A DNA stretch of 64,000 nucleotides from Methanococcoides sp052057775 (GCF_052057775.1 NZ_CP195121.1:2108001-2172000), one strand, 5' to 3'; numbered from the stretch's first letter, positions 52,669 through 62,777 are shown. Notes: generated by a model not told the origin, from the letters alone. Program-made: numbers and translations.

Positions 52669-54177
52669 TCATTCTCCTGAAAAACTATTGATATATTCTG
52701 TCTTGCTGACAAAGCCGGCCCTCTTTGCCAGTTTTGCCAATGCCTTGTCGAAACGGCTTCCATATTGTGCAGCTTTCTTACGGCGTTTCGTGATGATATC
52801 CGGCAGGCCAAGCACCTCGCCAACCCTGCGCAGGATCACTTTGTTCATGTCATCGGACATCTTGAACTCTTCCGGAACGGAAAGTGAGTACTCCACAAAC
52901 CTCTCATCAAGATATGGCAGTCGTATGCTTATTCCGGTGAACGCTGCAACCGTATCATCTCTGTAAGTGTTCACTTCATGCATTTCAAGGATATCCTTAA
53001 GACAATCCCTGTTTATTCCGTCAGACTTCTTGTAGCGGTCGTATCCTGCAAAAAGCTCATCTGCTCCTGCACCTGCAAAGAGGACATTGATACCATCCTT
53101 CTTCGCTGCAACACAAACAGCATACATGGTCATTGCAACACCGGTCTTAGGTACACTGGCATCCTCGATGAGTGGTACTACCACCTTAAGATAATTCTCA
53201 GCTTCCTCAAGACCTATCTCATGGACCTTCAGATCAAATCCAAGATCCTCAGATATCCTTTTAGCACATAGGATATCCGGAGAGGGAACATCACCGGAAA
53301 GCCCCACCGTATAGCATATAACAGAAACACCCTTCTCTTCTGCGATCTCCTTACAGATTGATGCCAGGATCGTGGAATCAATTCCAGCTGAGAACATGAC
53401 ACCGAAATCCTCATCAGGAACACGTACTGAAACAGCATCTTTGAGCAGGACCAGTAACCTGTCCCTAACGTCGTATTCTGGACCCCCTACATCAGAAATT
53501 CCGGAAAGGAACTCGCGTTCATGTATGGTAATTGTATTGTCCCCGAGATCATAGCAAAGGATCTGACGGGGAGAAAGCTCCTTTACTTCACTGTAACCCA
53601 CCTTTTCCAGGAACTTCTTCTCAGATGCAAAAGCAAGCCCTCTGGAAACATCGTACCATAGAGGCTTGATACCGATAAGGTCCCTGGCAAGATATACCCT
53701 GTCATTGACCTTACATGAAAATGCATAGACACCCCGAAGTTTACGGAGCGAGCTATCCAGAAAAGCAAGAGTTTCCGGAACATTTGAATCTTGAGATATT
53801 GTTTTTCTGATAGTTTCATTTAGGAAAATATCCAGGAATTCAACATCTTTAATGATAATATCGGAGGCATCAGACCTGTACCTGTCACAAAGGCCTTTCC
53901 ATTCGTAGAGATCAACATCACAAACTGTAACAATATCGTTGTAGAATGTTGAAATATCACTCTTTATGGCAGCATAGGCTGTTGAAGCATCAAAGAAAGT
54001 GATCATCGAAGTATCGCCGGGAAGATCAGGGATATCAGAACCTGATGAAAATCTAAGAATTTGATCTTCTGTATAGATCAAAGCATCATAGCTATCACGT
54101 TTTTCCATTTCCCTGAAAATTGGAGCGGGGTCTGTTCCCGTACTTCCTGTATTAAAATAGCCTGCGATCCTACCCAT
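52669..54177 (-). CDS. Asparagine synthetase B homologue lacking the catalytic cysteine
   Basis: The 502-residue protein has an N-terminal Ntn glutaminase-like domain (residues 1-~200) and a C-terminal synthetase domain with the PP-loop VMFSAGIDSTILASICKE (residues ~240), VLFAGAGADELFAGYDRY and LRRVGEVLGLPD. True AsnB starts Met-Cys-Gly-Ile; here the N-terminus is MGRIAGYFN with no Cys2, so glutamine hydrolysis by the usual nucleophile is impossible. It may use free ammonia or act on another acceptor. The Dph6-like PP-loop gene follows by 4 nt, suggesting a shared amidation pathway. Confidence 0.85.
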   Translation of the reverse strand: MGRIAGYFNTGSTGTDPAPIFREMEKRDSYDALIYTEDQILRFSSGSDIPDLPGDTSMITFFDASTAYAAIKSDISTFYNDIVTVCDVDLYEWKGLCDRYRSDASDIIIKDVEFLDIFLNETIRKTISQDSNVPETLAFLDSSLRKLRGVYAFSCKVNDRVYLARDLIGIKPLWYDVSRGLAFASEKKFLEKVGYSEVKELSPRQILCYDLGDNTITIHEREFLSGISDVGGPEYDVRDRLLVLLKDAVSVRVPDEDFGVMFSAGIDSTILASICKEIAEEKGVSVICYTVGLSGDVPSPDILCAKRISEDLGFDLKVHEIGLEEAENYLKVVVPLIEDASVPKTGVAMTMYAVCVAAKKDGINVLFAGAGADELFAGYDRYKKSDGINRDCLKDILEMHEVNTYRDDTVAAFTGISIRLPYLDERFVEYSLSVPEEFKMSDDMNKVILRRVGEVLGLPDIITKRRKKAAQYGSRFDKALAKLAKRAGFVSKTEYINSFSGE

Positions 54178-54739
54178 GTAGTTGAAAGTACCTGTCTACC
54201 ATATATCTATGTATCGGAGATATTTAAAGATCGGAAAGGAACTCTCGGGAAAAAGAACCTCCTGTCCAGAAAACTTGCTTCATTTAAACCTTCTATCAAC
54301 ATAAAAAAAGGAAAGTTGGAAAGAGAGAAAACGGAAAGAAAATGGGATAGAGTGGTAGTGGTCTTAATGGGATCAATGGCGATTCCCTTGAAAGTATTAT
54401 CAAAAAGAACAACATGAAAACAATAAACCATCCGGGAATCGTTCTTTTCCTGAAGGTTTCCCTTTGTATGGCTGGATTCTAAACTGATACACGGATTCCG
54501 ATACAGACCGATATGAATACCTTCGTTCTCACCGGTGCTGGTCTATCTTGACAGCTGGAGGGAGAGGAGACCGGGAATTGAAATGTACGATACAAAGTAT
54601 ATTGACCATTGAATATATATTCAAAGAATGCTCTATTATTCTGAAAGATACCTGACAGCTAATGCATCTCTATCAACATTGGCATTCCTGAAAAAGGTAG
54701 CTTACGTACTATTTATAAAAAAGGATGGAGTCGCGTTTG
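54178..54739. other. Gene-free stretch upstream of the TPR gene
   Basis: I see no ORF with coding character on either strand, and no tRNA. Probable promoters: divergent asnB-like gene at the left edge (TATA-like ATATATCTATG near 54200 on the minus strand) and TACTATTTATAAAA at ~54707-54720 just before the TPR gene. The middle (54430-54600) is GC-richer and could hold a decayed gene or an untranslated RNA, but nothing specific is recognised. Confidence 0.45.
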
Positions 54740-55360
54740 ATGGAAGAGAAAGGGAAGACAATAGAAGAACTGTTCCATCTTGGTTTCCACGCAGAATATC
54801 CCGAAGAAAAAATAGAATACTATTCGGCAGTACTTGAATCAAAGCTCAGGGATCCCCGTTTATGGAATGATGAAGCTGTAGCACTTGTGTGGACAAACAC
54901 CGGGATAGCCTACTGTGACCTGAGCGAATATAAGAAGGCCGTTTACTGTTTTGAACAGGCATTAGAACTTGATCCCCTCAATTCCGATGTATGGTATAAC
55001 AAAGGAATTGCACATTCATACCTTGGTAAGTATAAAGAAGCGATCGAGTCCTATACTAAAACCCTTTCTATCAATGAAAGATATGATAATGCATGGATCA
55101 ACAAAGGGATGATACATGATATACTGGGAGAGTATGAGGAAGCCATCAGTTGCTACGAGAATATACATGTCACAATGGAGATCGATCCAAAATATACCCT
55201 GGCATGGAACAAGAAGGGAGTTGCATATTACCACCTTGGAAAGTATGATGAGGCTATTACATGCTTTGCAAAGGTCCTTAATGCAGACCCGGAATATGAG
55301 GATGCAAAGAACAATATGACAAATGCAATGGCAAAACTGAAAGAGAACAGAGAACAATGA
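54740..55360 (+). CDS. TPR-repeat protein
   Basis: ATG 54740 follows GGAG at 54727-54730; an ATG at 54725 is in frame but precedes that site. ~206 residues with at least three clear tetratricopeptide repeats: YCDLSEYKKAVYCFEQALEL-DP, HSYLGKYKEAIESYTKTLSI-N and YYHLGKYDEAITCFAKVLNA-DP, plus a shorter one around DILGEYEEAISCYENI. TPR arrays scaffold protein-protein interactions; there is no catalytic domain and no signal peptide. The partner is unknown. Methanogens have many such proteins. Confidence 0.85.
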   Translation: MEEKGKTIEELFHLGFHAEYPEEKIEYYSAVLESKLRDPRLWNDEAVALVWTNTGIAYCDLSEYKKAVYCFEQALELDPLNSDVWYNKGIAHSYLGKYKEAIESYTKTLSINERYDNAWINKGMIHDILGEYEEAISCYENIHVTMEIDPKYTLAWNKKGVAYYHLGKYDEAITCFAKVLNADPEYEDAKNNMTNAMAKLKENREQ

Positions 55361-55540
55361 AAGACCTATAAATGCCAGATCGGTCTTATTTATAGAGATA
55401 CACCATAAATAATTGTTCTTTCAATAATTTATAAAAATAATAGCTACAATAATTCTATTAATTATTCAAATTAATTAGCGATCAAGCAATTCAGAAATGA
55501 AGAAGATCTACAATACAAGACCTTACAGCAAGAGGGATCA

Positions 55541-56128
55541 ATTATTTTCAACGAACTAAAGGATACTATCAGAATCTCCGTTTTACCACTTGCAAAGAAC
55601 ATTCCGATATCACCGAACATACTGACTATCATCGGGCTCCTGATCAGTATCATTGCAGCTTTCGAATTTGCCATAGGCGACCTTATCATGGGAGCGGTCT
55701 TCATAATGTTAAGCGGCATATTCGATGTCCTGGACGGTGCGGTCGCAAGAGCCTCAGGCAACATCACACCATTCGGAGGCGTTCTGGACTCTGTCTGTGA
55801 CAGATATGCAGATGCGGTCATTTTTGCAGGCATGATCTATGGTTCTATTAACGGGAGCATCTATCAGGCTGCACTTCTGCAGGCACCTCTGTGGCTCTGG
55901 TGTGTTCTCGCACTGATCGGTTCATATATGGTCAGCTACACACGTGCCAGGGCAGAGGCCGCAGGATCAACCTCCATGAACGTAGGAGTTGCCGAGAGGT
56001 CTGAAAGGCTTATCATACTCGTGCTGGGAGCATTGACAGGATACATCCTTATAGCAGTAGCAGTTATAGCAGTGCTCGCACACGTCACCCTGATACAAAG
56101 GATCTTAAATGCAAAACAAACATTATGA
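55541..56128 (+). CDS. CDP-alcohol phosphatidyltransferase (archaetidylinositol phosphate synthase-like) with no standard start codon
   Basis: The coding frame is clear from at least 55541 (IIFNELKDTIRISVLPLAKN, ISPNILTIIGLLISIIAAFE) to TGA 56128, with the family motif D-G-x2-A-R-x8-G-x3-D-x3-D in DVLDGAVARASGNITPFGG, VLDSVCDRYAD. Five or six membrane helices follow. Family members join CDP-archaeol to inositol phosphate or similar head groups. Between the upstream stop at 55472 and ATG 55688 there is no ATG, GTG or TTG in frame. AGAGGGA at 55531-55537 points to ATT at 55541 as the start. The ATG at 55688 would remove the first helix. Confidence 0.78.
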   Translation: MIFNELKDTIRISVLPLAKNIPISPNILTIIGLLISIIAAFEFAIGDLIMGAVFIMLSGIFDVLDGAVARASGNITPFGGVLDSVCDRYADAVIFAGMIYGSINGSIYQAALLQAPLWLWCVLALIGSYMVSYTRARAEAAGSTSMNVGVAERSERLIILVLGALTGYILIAVAVIAVLAHVTLIQRILNAKQTL

Positions 56129-56217
56129 AACAATAATTGATGTTAAAGCGATATTTTTAATTGCTTTATATCCATTATACCCCCTAATCACATTATTAGC
56201 AAGAACAGAGGATCAAA

Positions 56218-56466
56218 ATGCAATATCGTGCAGAAGTAACAATTGAACTTAAGCCGGGAATGCTGGACCCGGAAGGTACTACCATCAGAAGAGCATTGGA
56301 GCACCTTGGATACCACACAAACGACCTGAGGACATCAAAGAGATATATCATTGACCTTGAAGAAGAATCCAGTGAAATGGCAGAAAAGAAGGTCGATGAG
56401 ATGTGCCAGAAGCTTATCGCAAACCCGATCATCCACAATTACACCATCGAAATGAGGGAAGCTTAA
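56218..56466 (+). CDS. purS: Phosphoribosylformylglycinamidine synthase, PurS subunit
   Basis: The 82-residue PurS is the small structural subunit of the three-part FGAM synthase (PurSQL). The sequence QYRAEVTIELKPGMLDPEGT and HLGYHTNDLRTSKRYIIDLE is typical. It directly abuts purQ (stop 56464-56466, ATG 56467), so translation is coupled. purL is not in the window. Confidence 0.95.
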   Translation: MQYRAEVTIELKPGMLDPEGTTIRRALEHLGYHTNDLRTSKRYIIDLEEESSEMAEKKVDEMCQKLIANPIIHNYTIEMREA

Positions 56467-57162
56467 ATGACAATCGCCATCATTGAATTTGGTGGAAGTA
56501 ATTGTAATCTTGATGTTCTGCACGTACTGGAAGATGTTGTCGGTGCAGATGCAGAACGTGTATGGTACAAGGAAACAGACCTTGACAGGTTCGAAGGTGC
56601 GGTGATCCCGGGCGGATTCTCTTACGGTGACTACCTGCGTTCAGGTGCTATAGCATCCCGTACACCCATCATGAATTCCGTAAAAAAGATGGCAGATGAA
56701 GGCAAGCCTGTCATGGGGATCTGCAATGGGTTCCAGATACTGACAGAATCAGGACTTCTCAACGGTGCCCTGACAACCAACAAATATCCGAAGTTCAGAT
56801 GTGAGTGGACCAACCTTAGAGTTGAGACCACCGATTCACCATTCACTTCCGCTTTCAAGGAAGGAGAAATTATACGCATACCCATCGCTCACATGGATGG
56901 AAATTTCTATGCTGATGAACCAACCCTCTCAGCAATGGAAGACGAAAAACTTGTAGCCTTCAGATATGTGAACGATGAAGGCCGCGTGACCGATGAGGCA
57001 AACCCCAACGGCTCACAGGAGAACATTGCAGGAATACTGAACCAGAAGAGGAATGTAATGGGACTCATGCCCCACCCTGAGAGAGCATCAGAATCAATCC
57101 TCGGATCCGATGATGGACTCCGGATGTTCACATCAATGGTAGAGTATATTAGCAACAGGTAA
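56467..57162 (+). CDS. purQ: Phosphoribosylformylglycinamidine synthase, PurQ glutaminase subunit
   Basis: The 231-residue class I glutamine amidotransferase supplies ammonia to PurL in purine synthesis. The nucleophile is the Cys of VMGICNGFQILTESG (residues ~80-94) and the His-Glu dyad is in GLMPHPERASE (residues ~200-210). The N-terminus IAIIEFGGSNCNLDVL and PGGFSYGDYLRSGAIA match PurQ. It begins immediately after the purS stop. Confidence 0.96.
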   Translation: MTIAIIEFGGSNCNLDVLHVLEDVVGADAERVWYKETDLDRFEGAVIPGGFSYGDYLRSGAIASRTPIMNSVKKMADEGKPVMGICNGFQILTESGLLNGALTTNKYPKFRCEWTNLRVETTDSPFTSAFKEGEIIRIPIAHMDGNFYADEPTLSAMEDEKLVAFRYVNDEGRVTDEANPNGSQENIAGILNQKRNVMGLMPHPERASESILGSDDGLRMFTSMVEYISNR

Positions 57163-57280
57163 GACTGCCTGAATATACTCCACTTTTTTATCGTTTTAAT
57201 TCAATCCAATTCTACTAGCCTATTCTATTCCATTCAATTCTAGCTAGTTCGGTGATTTCTTGTTTTATTGACTATCCTTC

Positions 57281-57925
57281 TTACTTTTCAAGGATATTCT
57301 GTGCGGTCTTCCATGAATGCCTTACAATCTCCGGCAAGGAACCGTGCTCATCATACCACTTCTGCAGGAACTTCTTTGTCTTAGGATCCGAAGGATAACC
57401 GCTTCCAAAGTCAACACCCATATCCTTCTTTATCTCTTCAATGAGCTCATCGCGCCTGACCTTTGCTACAATGGAAGCGGCGGAGACCACCGGAAAAAGG
57501 TCATCTGCACCGTGCTTTGAAACGATCTTTGGAACTGTGGCATCAGGATGAGCCTTCATATAGTTTTCAAGAAGGCGTTTTCCGAAACGTTCTTCTTTTA
57601 CATCCGCAGCATCAACATAGATCTCATCACCGGGAAGGTTCTCGATAACATTCCCAAAACCAAGGACCATGATGTCGTTCATGCTCATCAGTTTGCGAAG
57701 CTCATCTATCTGGCCGGGTGAGACCTCGAATACAAAATAATCATCGGCATATTTCCTGATCTGGGCTGCGAGATGTTCCCTCCTTTTCGGGGTGAGCTTC
57801 TTTGAATCTGCAACTCCCAGATTCTTGAAAGCATTGCTCTTGCTCTTATCGATCCTCACGCCACCAATGCACATAGGACCTATTACAGGTCCTTTTCCGG
57901 CTTCATCAATTCCCACGATCTTCAT
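57281..57925 (-). CDS. rnhB: Ribonuclease HII
   Basis: A 214-residue enzyme removing RNA from RNA-DNA hybrids. VGIDEAGKGPVIGPMCIGGV holds the first two catalytic acids (D-E), VADSKKLTPKRRE follows, EIYVDAADVKEERF carries the third, and AASIVAKVRRDELIEEI the conserved Ser/Lys region with the fourth acid (SGYPSDPKT). Length and motifs are typical of archaeal RNase HII. It converges on purQ. Confidence 0.96.
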   Translation of the reverse strand: MKIVGIDEAGKGPVIGPMCIGGVRIDKSKSNAFKNLGVADSKKLTPKRREHLAAQIRKYADDYFVFEVSPGQIDELRKLMSMNDIMVLGFGNVIENLPGDEIYVDAADVKEERFGKRLLENYMKAHPDATVPKIVSKHGADDLFPVVSAASIVAKVRRDELIEEIKKDMGVDFGSGYPSDPKTKKFLQKWYDEHGSLPEIVRHSWKTAQNILEK

Positions 57926-57969
57926 AAAAATCCCTTATATTGCAATGTCTGCGTCAACAGAACAACTAC

Positions 57970-60288
57970 TCATACAAACAGGGTGAATATAAGGTAGCCG
58001 ATTGTGATCATTACAATTGAGTGTTTCAGCCCTGAAAGTACATTTCCTTCACCCATTGCACCTGCCATAAGACCTGAGCTTAATCCCTGCAGGAGGGAAG
58101 CATGCATGAACAGGCGTGTGTATGCGTCAAGGTCAAAGTTCCCGAGGAAGCCTCCGGCCTGAGTACCTGCTTCGGCCATCTTTTCACCGGCATTGGCCAT
58201 CTCTGCCAGGAAGGTCGTGGAGATGACGTATATGACACCGACGAACACGAAGAACGCAATGTAAATGATGACGATATAGATCATCATGTTCATTGAACGC
58301 TCACGTTTCATGGACTGCTCGGATGCAGCATCACGTGCTGCTACCAGAAGTACTTCACCAACATCGCCACTGGATTCGTTGGCCTTGGTAATAAGGGTCA
58401 TCGAACGTGCGATCACATGGGTCCGAAGCCTGTTGGCAAACCTGATAAGGGAATCGTTGACGTTCATTCCCCAGAAGATATCCTTCCAGATCCTGTGAAC
58501 CTCTTTACCAAAGTTACCTTTTCCTGAATTTGCCATCAGTTTTATGGAATCACGCAGGGTCATTCCAGTCTCATTGGTACTTGCAAGCTTTTTCAGGAAA
58601 TCGGGGAACTGCTTTTCAAGGCTCTTCTTACGGTGAGATTTTACCTCATGGAAGATTGCAAGAGGTAAGATCACAATGAAAAGCCCAAGAACGATATAGT
58701 CATCAATAAACGCAACGGTATCTGTTGTTGTGTAAAGGTTCCCTTTGTTCAGCCAGAAGGGGATCAGAATTGCAAGGAATGCGACCGGTAATGTAACAGC
58801 AAGTGTGTAAAGCGGTTTATCCACCAATGGACTGAGCGGGTTCTCTATGAATTTTCTAACAGACAGTGACTTCTTGGACTTTGCGAGGTTCTCATACAAT
58901 TCCCTTTCACGTACTTTTTCCTCGGTCTCATCGATAAACTCGCCTGCCTCGTTATAGACCGGCTCAAGATATTCCGGAATCTGTGGGATTCCATGGTCAA
59001 GCACTAAACTCGTAGGCAGTTCATCCGGTTCACCGCTCTCGCTTGGGGTGATGATACTTATCATCACGACGAACATAAGCGAACCGATCGGCAATACTGC
59101 ATAGATTATGGCATATACCATTGTCTCTGAGCCTGAGCCCATGACGGCCATCATAACACCGAGTATGATAATAAAGAGAGGACCTGCAACGAATGCGGTT
59201 ACATAGGACTCTGCCAGTAATGCCAGGGTCTCAAGGAAACCTTTCTGATCCACAATGGATTTTTGGAGGTACTGTTCAGACTTGTCCTGGAAATATCGTG
59301 GAATACTTCCACCACTGTCTATAATGGTCAGCAGGTTCTGCATCAGGTCCTGAAACCTTTCTGAAGGGGTTATGTCGCTGATGTTCGAGATAGCTGTCCT
59401 CAGGTCATGTCCGAAGTAATCCATCTCACGCAGGATAGCATCTATCTCTTTTGAAACCTCACCATAAGTGTCCTCTGAGCGGGCCAGTAGCCTGAACACC
59501 TCTATGATGTTCATCCCACCCTTGGAAAGAGCATACATGAAAGTTACAGCATAAGGCAAATGCCTGTCTATGTCGCCTTTGCGTTCACCAGCCTTGAATC
59601 CGGGGTAAAGCATGAACATTCCATAAGTGGTACCCCCGATAATTACGGCAAACAGGAATGTTATAAAGAGACTAATGAACAACGACTTGAATTGTAATAT
59701 CCAGGCAGTGGACTGGCTGAACTCCAGATTAGTTATCGTTTCCGGAAGTCCGACCACACTGACAACAACATATGAAAGTATCAGACCCAGAATGACTCCG
59801 AATATACAGCAAACTACGGAATAGAAGATCGCATTCGAGACATACATCTCATATGAGAGCGGCACACGTGCCTGAAAAAGCTGCACCTGCAGATTCTCAT
59901 ATTTATCCTTCCTTGCCTGTATCCTGTCACCAAGCAATGCAAAAGGAATCTTCTTGAAGATAGTGATATAATCGAAGAATTTATCAAACGTACCATTATC
60001 CTTTTTTGGTCCTCCGGATATCTTGCGTTTGATATTGTCCAGGAATGAACCTTTTCGCTTACCTGAAGAAACATTGGTAGCACCTAGGCTACCGCCGTCA
60101 TCTGAAGATTCGTGATCTGAACTGGTATCCATCTCGAAATCCGAACTGGTATCCGAACCTGATGTGATATATGATTCAGCGGAAGCATCCTGAAGACTCT
60201 TCTGATCTTCAGTATCAGCAGCAAAATCAGGAATTTCTTCCTGAATTTCATCTTCATGGATTTTTTCCTGAGATATGTCTTCTGTCAC
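57970..60288 (-). CDS. Type II/IV secretion system membrane platform protein (TadC/GspF-like)
   Basis: A 772-residue protein with a ~90-residue acidic, low-complexity N-terminus (ESYITSGSDTSSDFEMDTSS) and two T2SSF domains. Copy 1 spans residues ~225-385 (HLPYAVTFMYALSKGGMNII, EVSKEIDAILREMDYFGHDL) and copy 2 residues ~555-700 (FPDFLKKLASTNETGMTLRD). Hydrophobic helices flank each. It should form the membrane base of a type IV pilus-like assembly machine, partnered by the ATPase encoded 20 bp upstream. No pilin gene is visible in the window. Confidence 0.88.
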   Translation of the reverse strand: MTEDISQEKIHEDEIQEEIPDFAADTEDQKSLQDASAESYITSGSDTSSDFEMDTSSDHESSDDGGSLGATNVSSGKRKGSFLDNIKRKISGGPKKDNGTFDKFFDYITIFKKIPFALLGDRIQARKDKYENLQVQLFQARVPLSYEMYVSNAIFYSVVCCIFGVILGLILSYVVVSVVGLPETITNLEFSQSTAWILQFKSLFISLFITFLFAVIIGGTTYGMFMLYPGFKAGERKGDIDRHLPYAVTFMYALSKGGMNIIEVFRLLARSEDTYGEVSKEIDAILREMDYFGHDLRTAISNISDITPSERFQDLMQNLLTIIDSGGSIPRYFQDKSEQYLQKSIVDQKGFLETLALLAESYVTAFVAGPLFIIILGVMMAVMGSGSETMVYAIIYAVLPIGSLMFVVMISIITPSESGEPDELPTSLVLDHGIPQIPEYLEPVYNEAGEFIDETEEKVRERELYENLAKSKKSLSVRKFIENPLSPLVDKPLYTLAVTLPVAFLAILIPFWLNKGNLYTTTDTVAFIDDYIVLGLFIVILPLAIFHEVKSHRKKSLEKQFPDFLKKLASTNETGMTLRDSIKLMANSGKGNFGKEVHRIWKDIFWGMNVNDSLIRFANRLRTHVIARSMTLITKANESSGDVGEVLLVAARDAASEQSMKRERSMNMMIYIVIIYIAFFVFVGVIYVISTTFLAEMANAGEKMAEAGTQAGGFLGNFDLDAYTRLFMHASLLQGLSSGLMAGAMGEGNVLSGLKHSIVMITIGYLIFTLFV

Positions 60289-60308
60289 CTAACCACTCCA
60301 GAGGCATA

Positions 60309-62543
60309 TTATACCATATTCAATTCCTTCAGGATCTTTTCAGGTTTGGACTGGTAGGAATTGATAATATTAGAGATCTCCTTGAAGTCCTCGATCTCAT
60401 TATCTACCATATATTCCAGTATGCGCTGCCTGTTCTTCAGTTCCCGGCTCACGTCCGCTGCGCCCCAGCCTCTTCTCATGCGGATATCCATCAATGATTT
60501 TGAATCTCCTGTCCTGTGGAAGCTGTCGGTGGAAGAATCCCATACAAAGACATCATTTGTCCTTACGTTTCGTGTATTCGGATCAATATCAATGATCTCC
60601 ACGACCTTAAGGTTCCTCCTCACACGCTTGCCCATGGAATAGGTCTGTGCCTGGATGCACATGATATCCAGTGCCTGTATCATATTACGCGGGACACTGA
60701 TAGGCGGGTTTTCAAGCCTGTGAATTGCAGAAGGTACGGAATCTGCGTGCATTGTCGAGAAGGTCGTGTGTCCTGTGGACATTGCCTGGAACAGTGTAAG
60801 CGCTTCCTTACCACGAACTTCTCCCACAAGGAGATATTCAGGACGCTGACGAAGTGCAGCTTTGAGAAGATCATACATATCCACCGAACCACGGTCGTCC
60901 GCAGTGAAAGAATCCCTTGTAACACCAGGGATCCAGTTTGGATGAGGCAATTTCAGTTCCCTTGTATCTTCAAGGGAGATGATCTTTGCCTTTTCAGGAA
61001 TGAACAGAGATACAGCATTCAAAGAAGAGGTCTTACCGGATGCGGTACCACCTGCATAGATCAGGCTCTTGTTGTTCTCAATGCAAAGCCACAGGTATGC
61101 CATACATTCAGACGAGAATGTTCCCCACTTCAACAGATCCACCGGAGTTATAGGTACCTCACTGAACTTCCTGATAGTGAACGTACTTCCATGCGTCGTA
61201 ACGCTGGTACCAAGTGTCATCTGGATCCTTGAGCCGTCAGGCATGGTTGCATCGACCATCGGATCTGCAACAGAAATGTGCTTCCCGCTCTTCTGGGCAA
61301 GTTGTATTATAAAGGAATTAAGTGCCTTTTCATCAAAGCTGATGTTGGTCGCAATGTTCTGATAGGTGCGGTGATAAAGGAATATTGGCTTGCTGTGGCC
61401 ATTCCCGGAAATATCCTCTATCGAATTATCATTCATCAGGGGATCGATCTTGCCAAACCTGATAAAATCACGTTTGATGTAGTAGAATACCTTATCCAGC
61501 ATCGCAGGAGTGATCTCAATTGCATAATCCTTGATTATGTGGCGGATCTCATTCTCAAGAACAGCTTCCCTGTCCTCAGTCTCATCAATATCCTCAACAA
61601 GGAGCTCATTGTGAAGACGATCCGTGATCTCGGTCAGGAATACCTTTTCAAAATCAGAGAGAGTAGGCTCGACAACATAATAGATGTGATTGTTCAGATC
61701 TTCATTATAAAGAATAACAATAAAGACATAAGGCTCACTGATCCAGTATCTGTCTAGTTCCTCATAGCCTTCGACACCAGTAAATTCAGATAGAGGGCCG
61801 TGGAGTTCCGGATCATAAGCTCCGATCTCTTCATTTTCCCTTCTGAAGAGGTTCTTTATTTTGTCCCTGATACCGATCTTCTCAGTGGGAGCAGGCAACT
61901 TATCATCCGCAGAAGATACTTCATCCGGAAGGTCATATTCAGGAACACTACTTTCCGTATCATTACTTCCAGACATGGTTTCCCCGGAAACGTCTGAAAG
62001 TTCAAGTGCCGGATCTTCAAGTCCATCATCTTCGGAGGCTTGCGGTTCGCCGGCAAGATGGAGATCAGTATTACCATTAAAAGAGACGTTGTCAACACTT
62101 TCTTCTTCTGTAAGCTCAATATAAACTTCAGGAACAGTCCCTGTTATACTTTGCTGCTTCTCTTCAGATAGACCATAATCTGCCGGATCAATGGTAACTG
62201 GCTCAAAGCCCTCTGGGTAACCGCGCTTTGTTTTCCGTTCTTCAGAATCGTGAGTGGACTCGTTCACAGAACTTGAAAATTTTCTGGATTTTGGCAAAAG
62301 GATACCGAATTCCTCATCCTGAACATTACCAGTAGTAGTGCTTTCAGGAGCATAGCCAGAAGATCTTCTCGAACTGCTTCTTGGTGTCAGTATAACAGCT
62401 TCAATATCATCTTCATCAAGATCCTGAGCGTTACTTTCTGCTTTTGCCCCGTCAGCTTCATATTCAACGACGTCATTTCGGTTCGAATCATCACTCTCGT
62501 CCATTTTTTCGTACATAAGGTTTTCACCCACCTCTTTTGCCAT
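60309..62543 (-). CDS. Type II/IV secretion system ATPase (TadA/GspE-like)
   Basis: A 744-residue ATPase. Residues 1-~230 are acidic and Ser-rich (SSSRRSSGYAPESTTTGNVQ), like the N-terminus of its partner. The catalytic part has the N-terminal helical domain (KVFYYIKRDFIRFGKIDPLM), Walker A LIYAGGTASGKTSSLNAVS (residues ~495), Asp box EDTRELKLPHPNW, Walker B YLLVGEVRGKEALTLFQAMS and His box GHTTFSTMHADS. It powers pilus or secretion assembly together with the downstream TadC-like protein; 20 bp separate the genes. The two related acidic N-termini may interact. Confidence 0.9.
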   Translation of the reverse strand: MAKEVGENLMYEKMDESDDSNRNDVVEYEADGAKAESNAQDLDEDDIEAVILTPRSSSRRSSGYAPESTTTGNVQDEEFGILLPKSRKFSSSVNESTHDSEERKTKRGYPEGFEPVTIDPADYGLSEEKQQSITGTVPEVYIELTEEESVDNVSFNGNTDLHLAGEPQASEDDGLEDPALELSDVSGETMSGSNDTESSVPEYDLPDEVSSADDKLPAPTEKIGIRDKIKNLFRRENEEIGAYDPELHGPLSEFTGVEGYEELDRYWISEPYVFIVILYNEDLNNHIYYVVEPTLSDFEKVFLTEITDRLHNELLVEDIDETEDREAVLENEIRHIIKDYAIEITPAMLDKVFYYIKRDFIRFGKIDPLMNDNSIEDISGNGHSKPIFLYHRTYQNIATNISFDEKALNSFIIQLAQKSGKHISVADPMVDATMPDGSRIQMTLGTSVTTHGSTFTIRKFSEVPITPVDLLKWGTFSSECMAYLWLCIENNKSLIYAGGTASGKTSSLNAVSLFIPEKAKIISLEDTRELKLPHPNWIPGVTRDSFTADDRGSVDMYDLLKAALRQRPEYLLVGEVRGKEALTLFQAMSTGHTTFSTMHADSVPSAIHRLENPPISVPRNMIQALDIMCIQAQTYSMGKRVRRNLKVVEIIDIDPNTRNVRTNDVFVWDSSTDSFHRTGDSKSLMDIRMRRGWGAADVSRELKNRQRILEYMVDNEIEDFKEISNIINSYQSKPEKILKELNMV

Positions 62544-62777
62544 TGTTACACCGCAAGAAACTGTGATATGTTATGCACAGCGAAAGTCATTATGATAATA
62601 ATAATGAGAACTATTGTTGATATACACTATTGAATTTATTCTATTTAAAGGAGCACCTCATAAAGAAATTTGATGAAAAATATTAAATCAAAAGCTACAC
62701 ATGTTCGTTCCATTATCAATTTTACAATCGGTTCAAATTGCTAATGGTCATATAAGATGACCGCGGAGATACCTATA

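Noticed and set aside
54207..54431. 74-residue minus-strand ORF between asnB-like and TPR genes
   Set aside because: No ribosome-binding site, and the composition is that of translated AT-rich noncoding DNA.
60361..62124. Long plus-strand ORFs (up to 238 residues) opposite the secretion ATPase
   Set aside because: Antisense shadows of a gene with complete Walker A, Walker B and His-box motifs.
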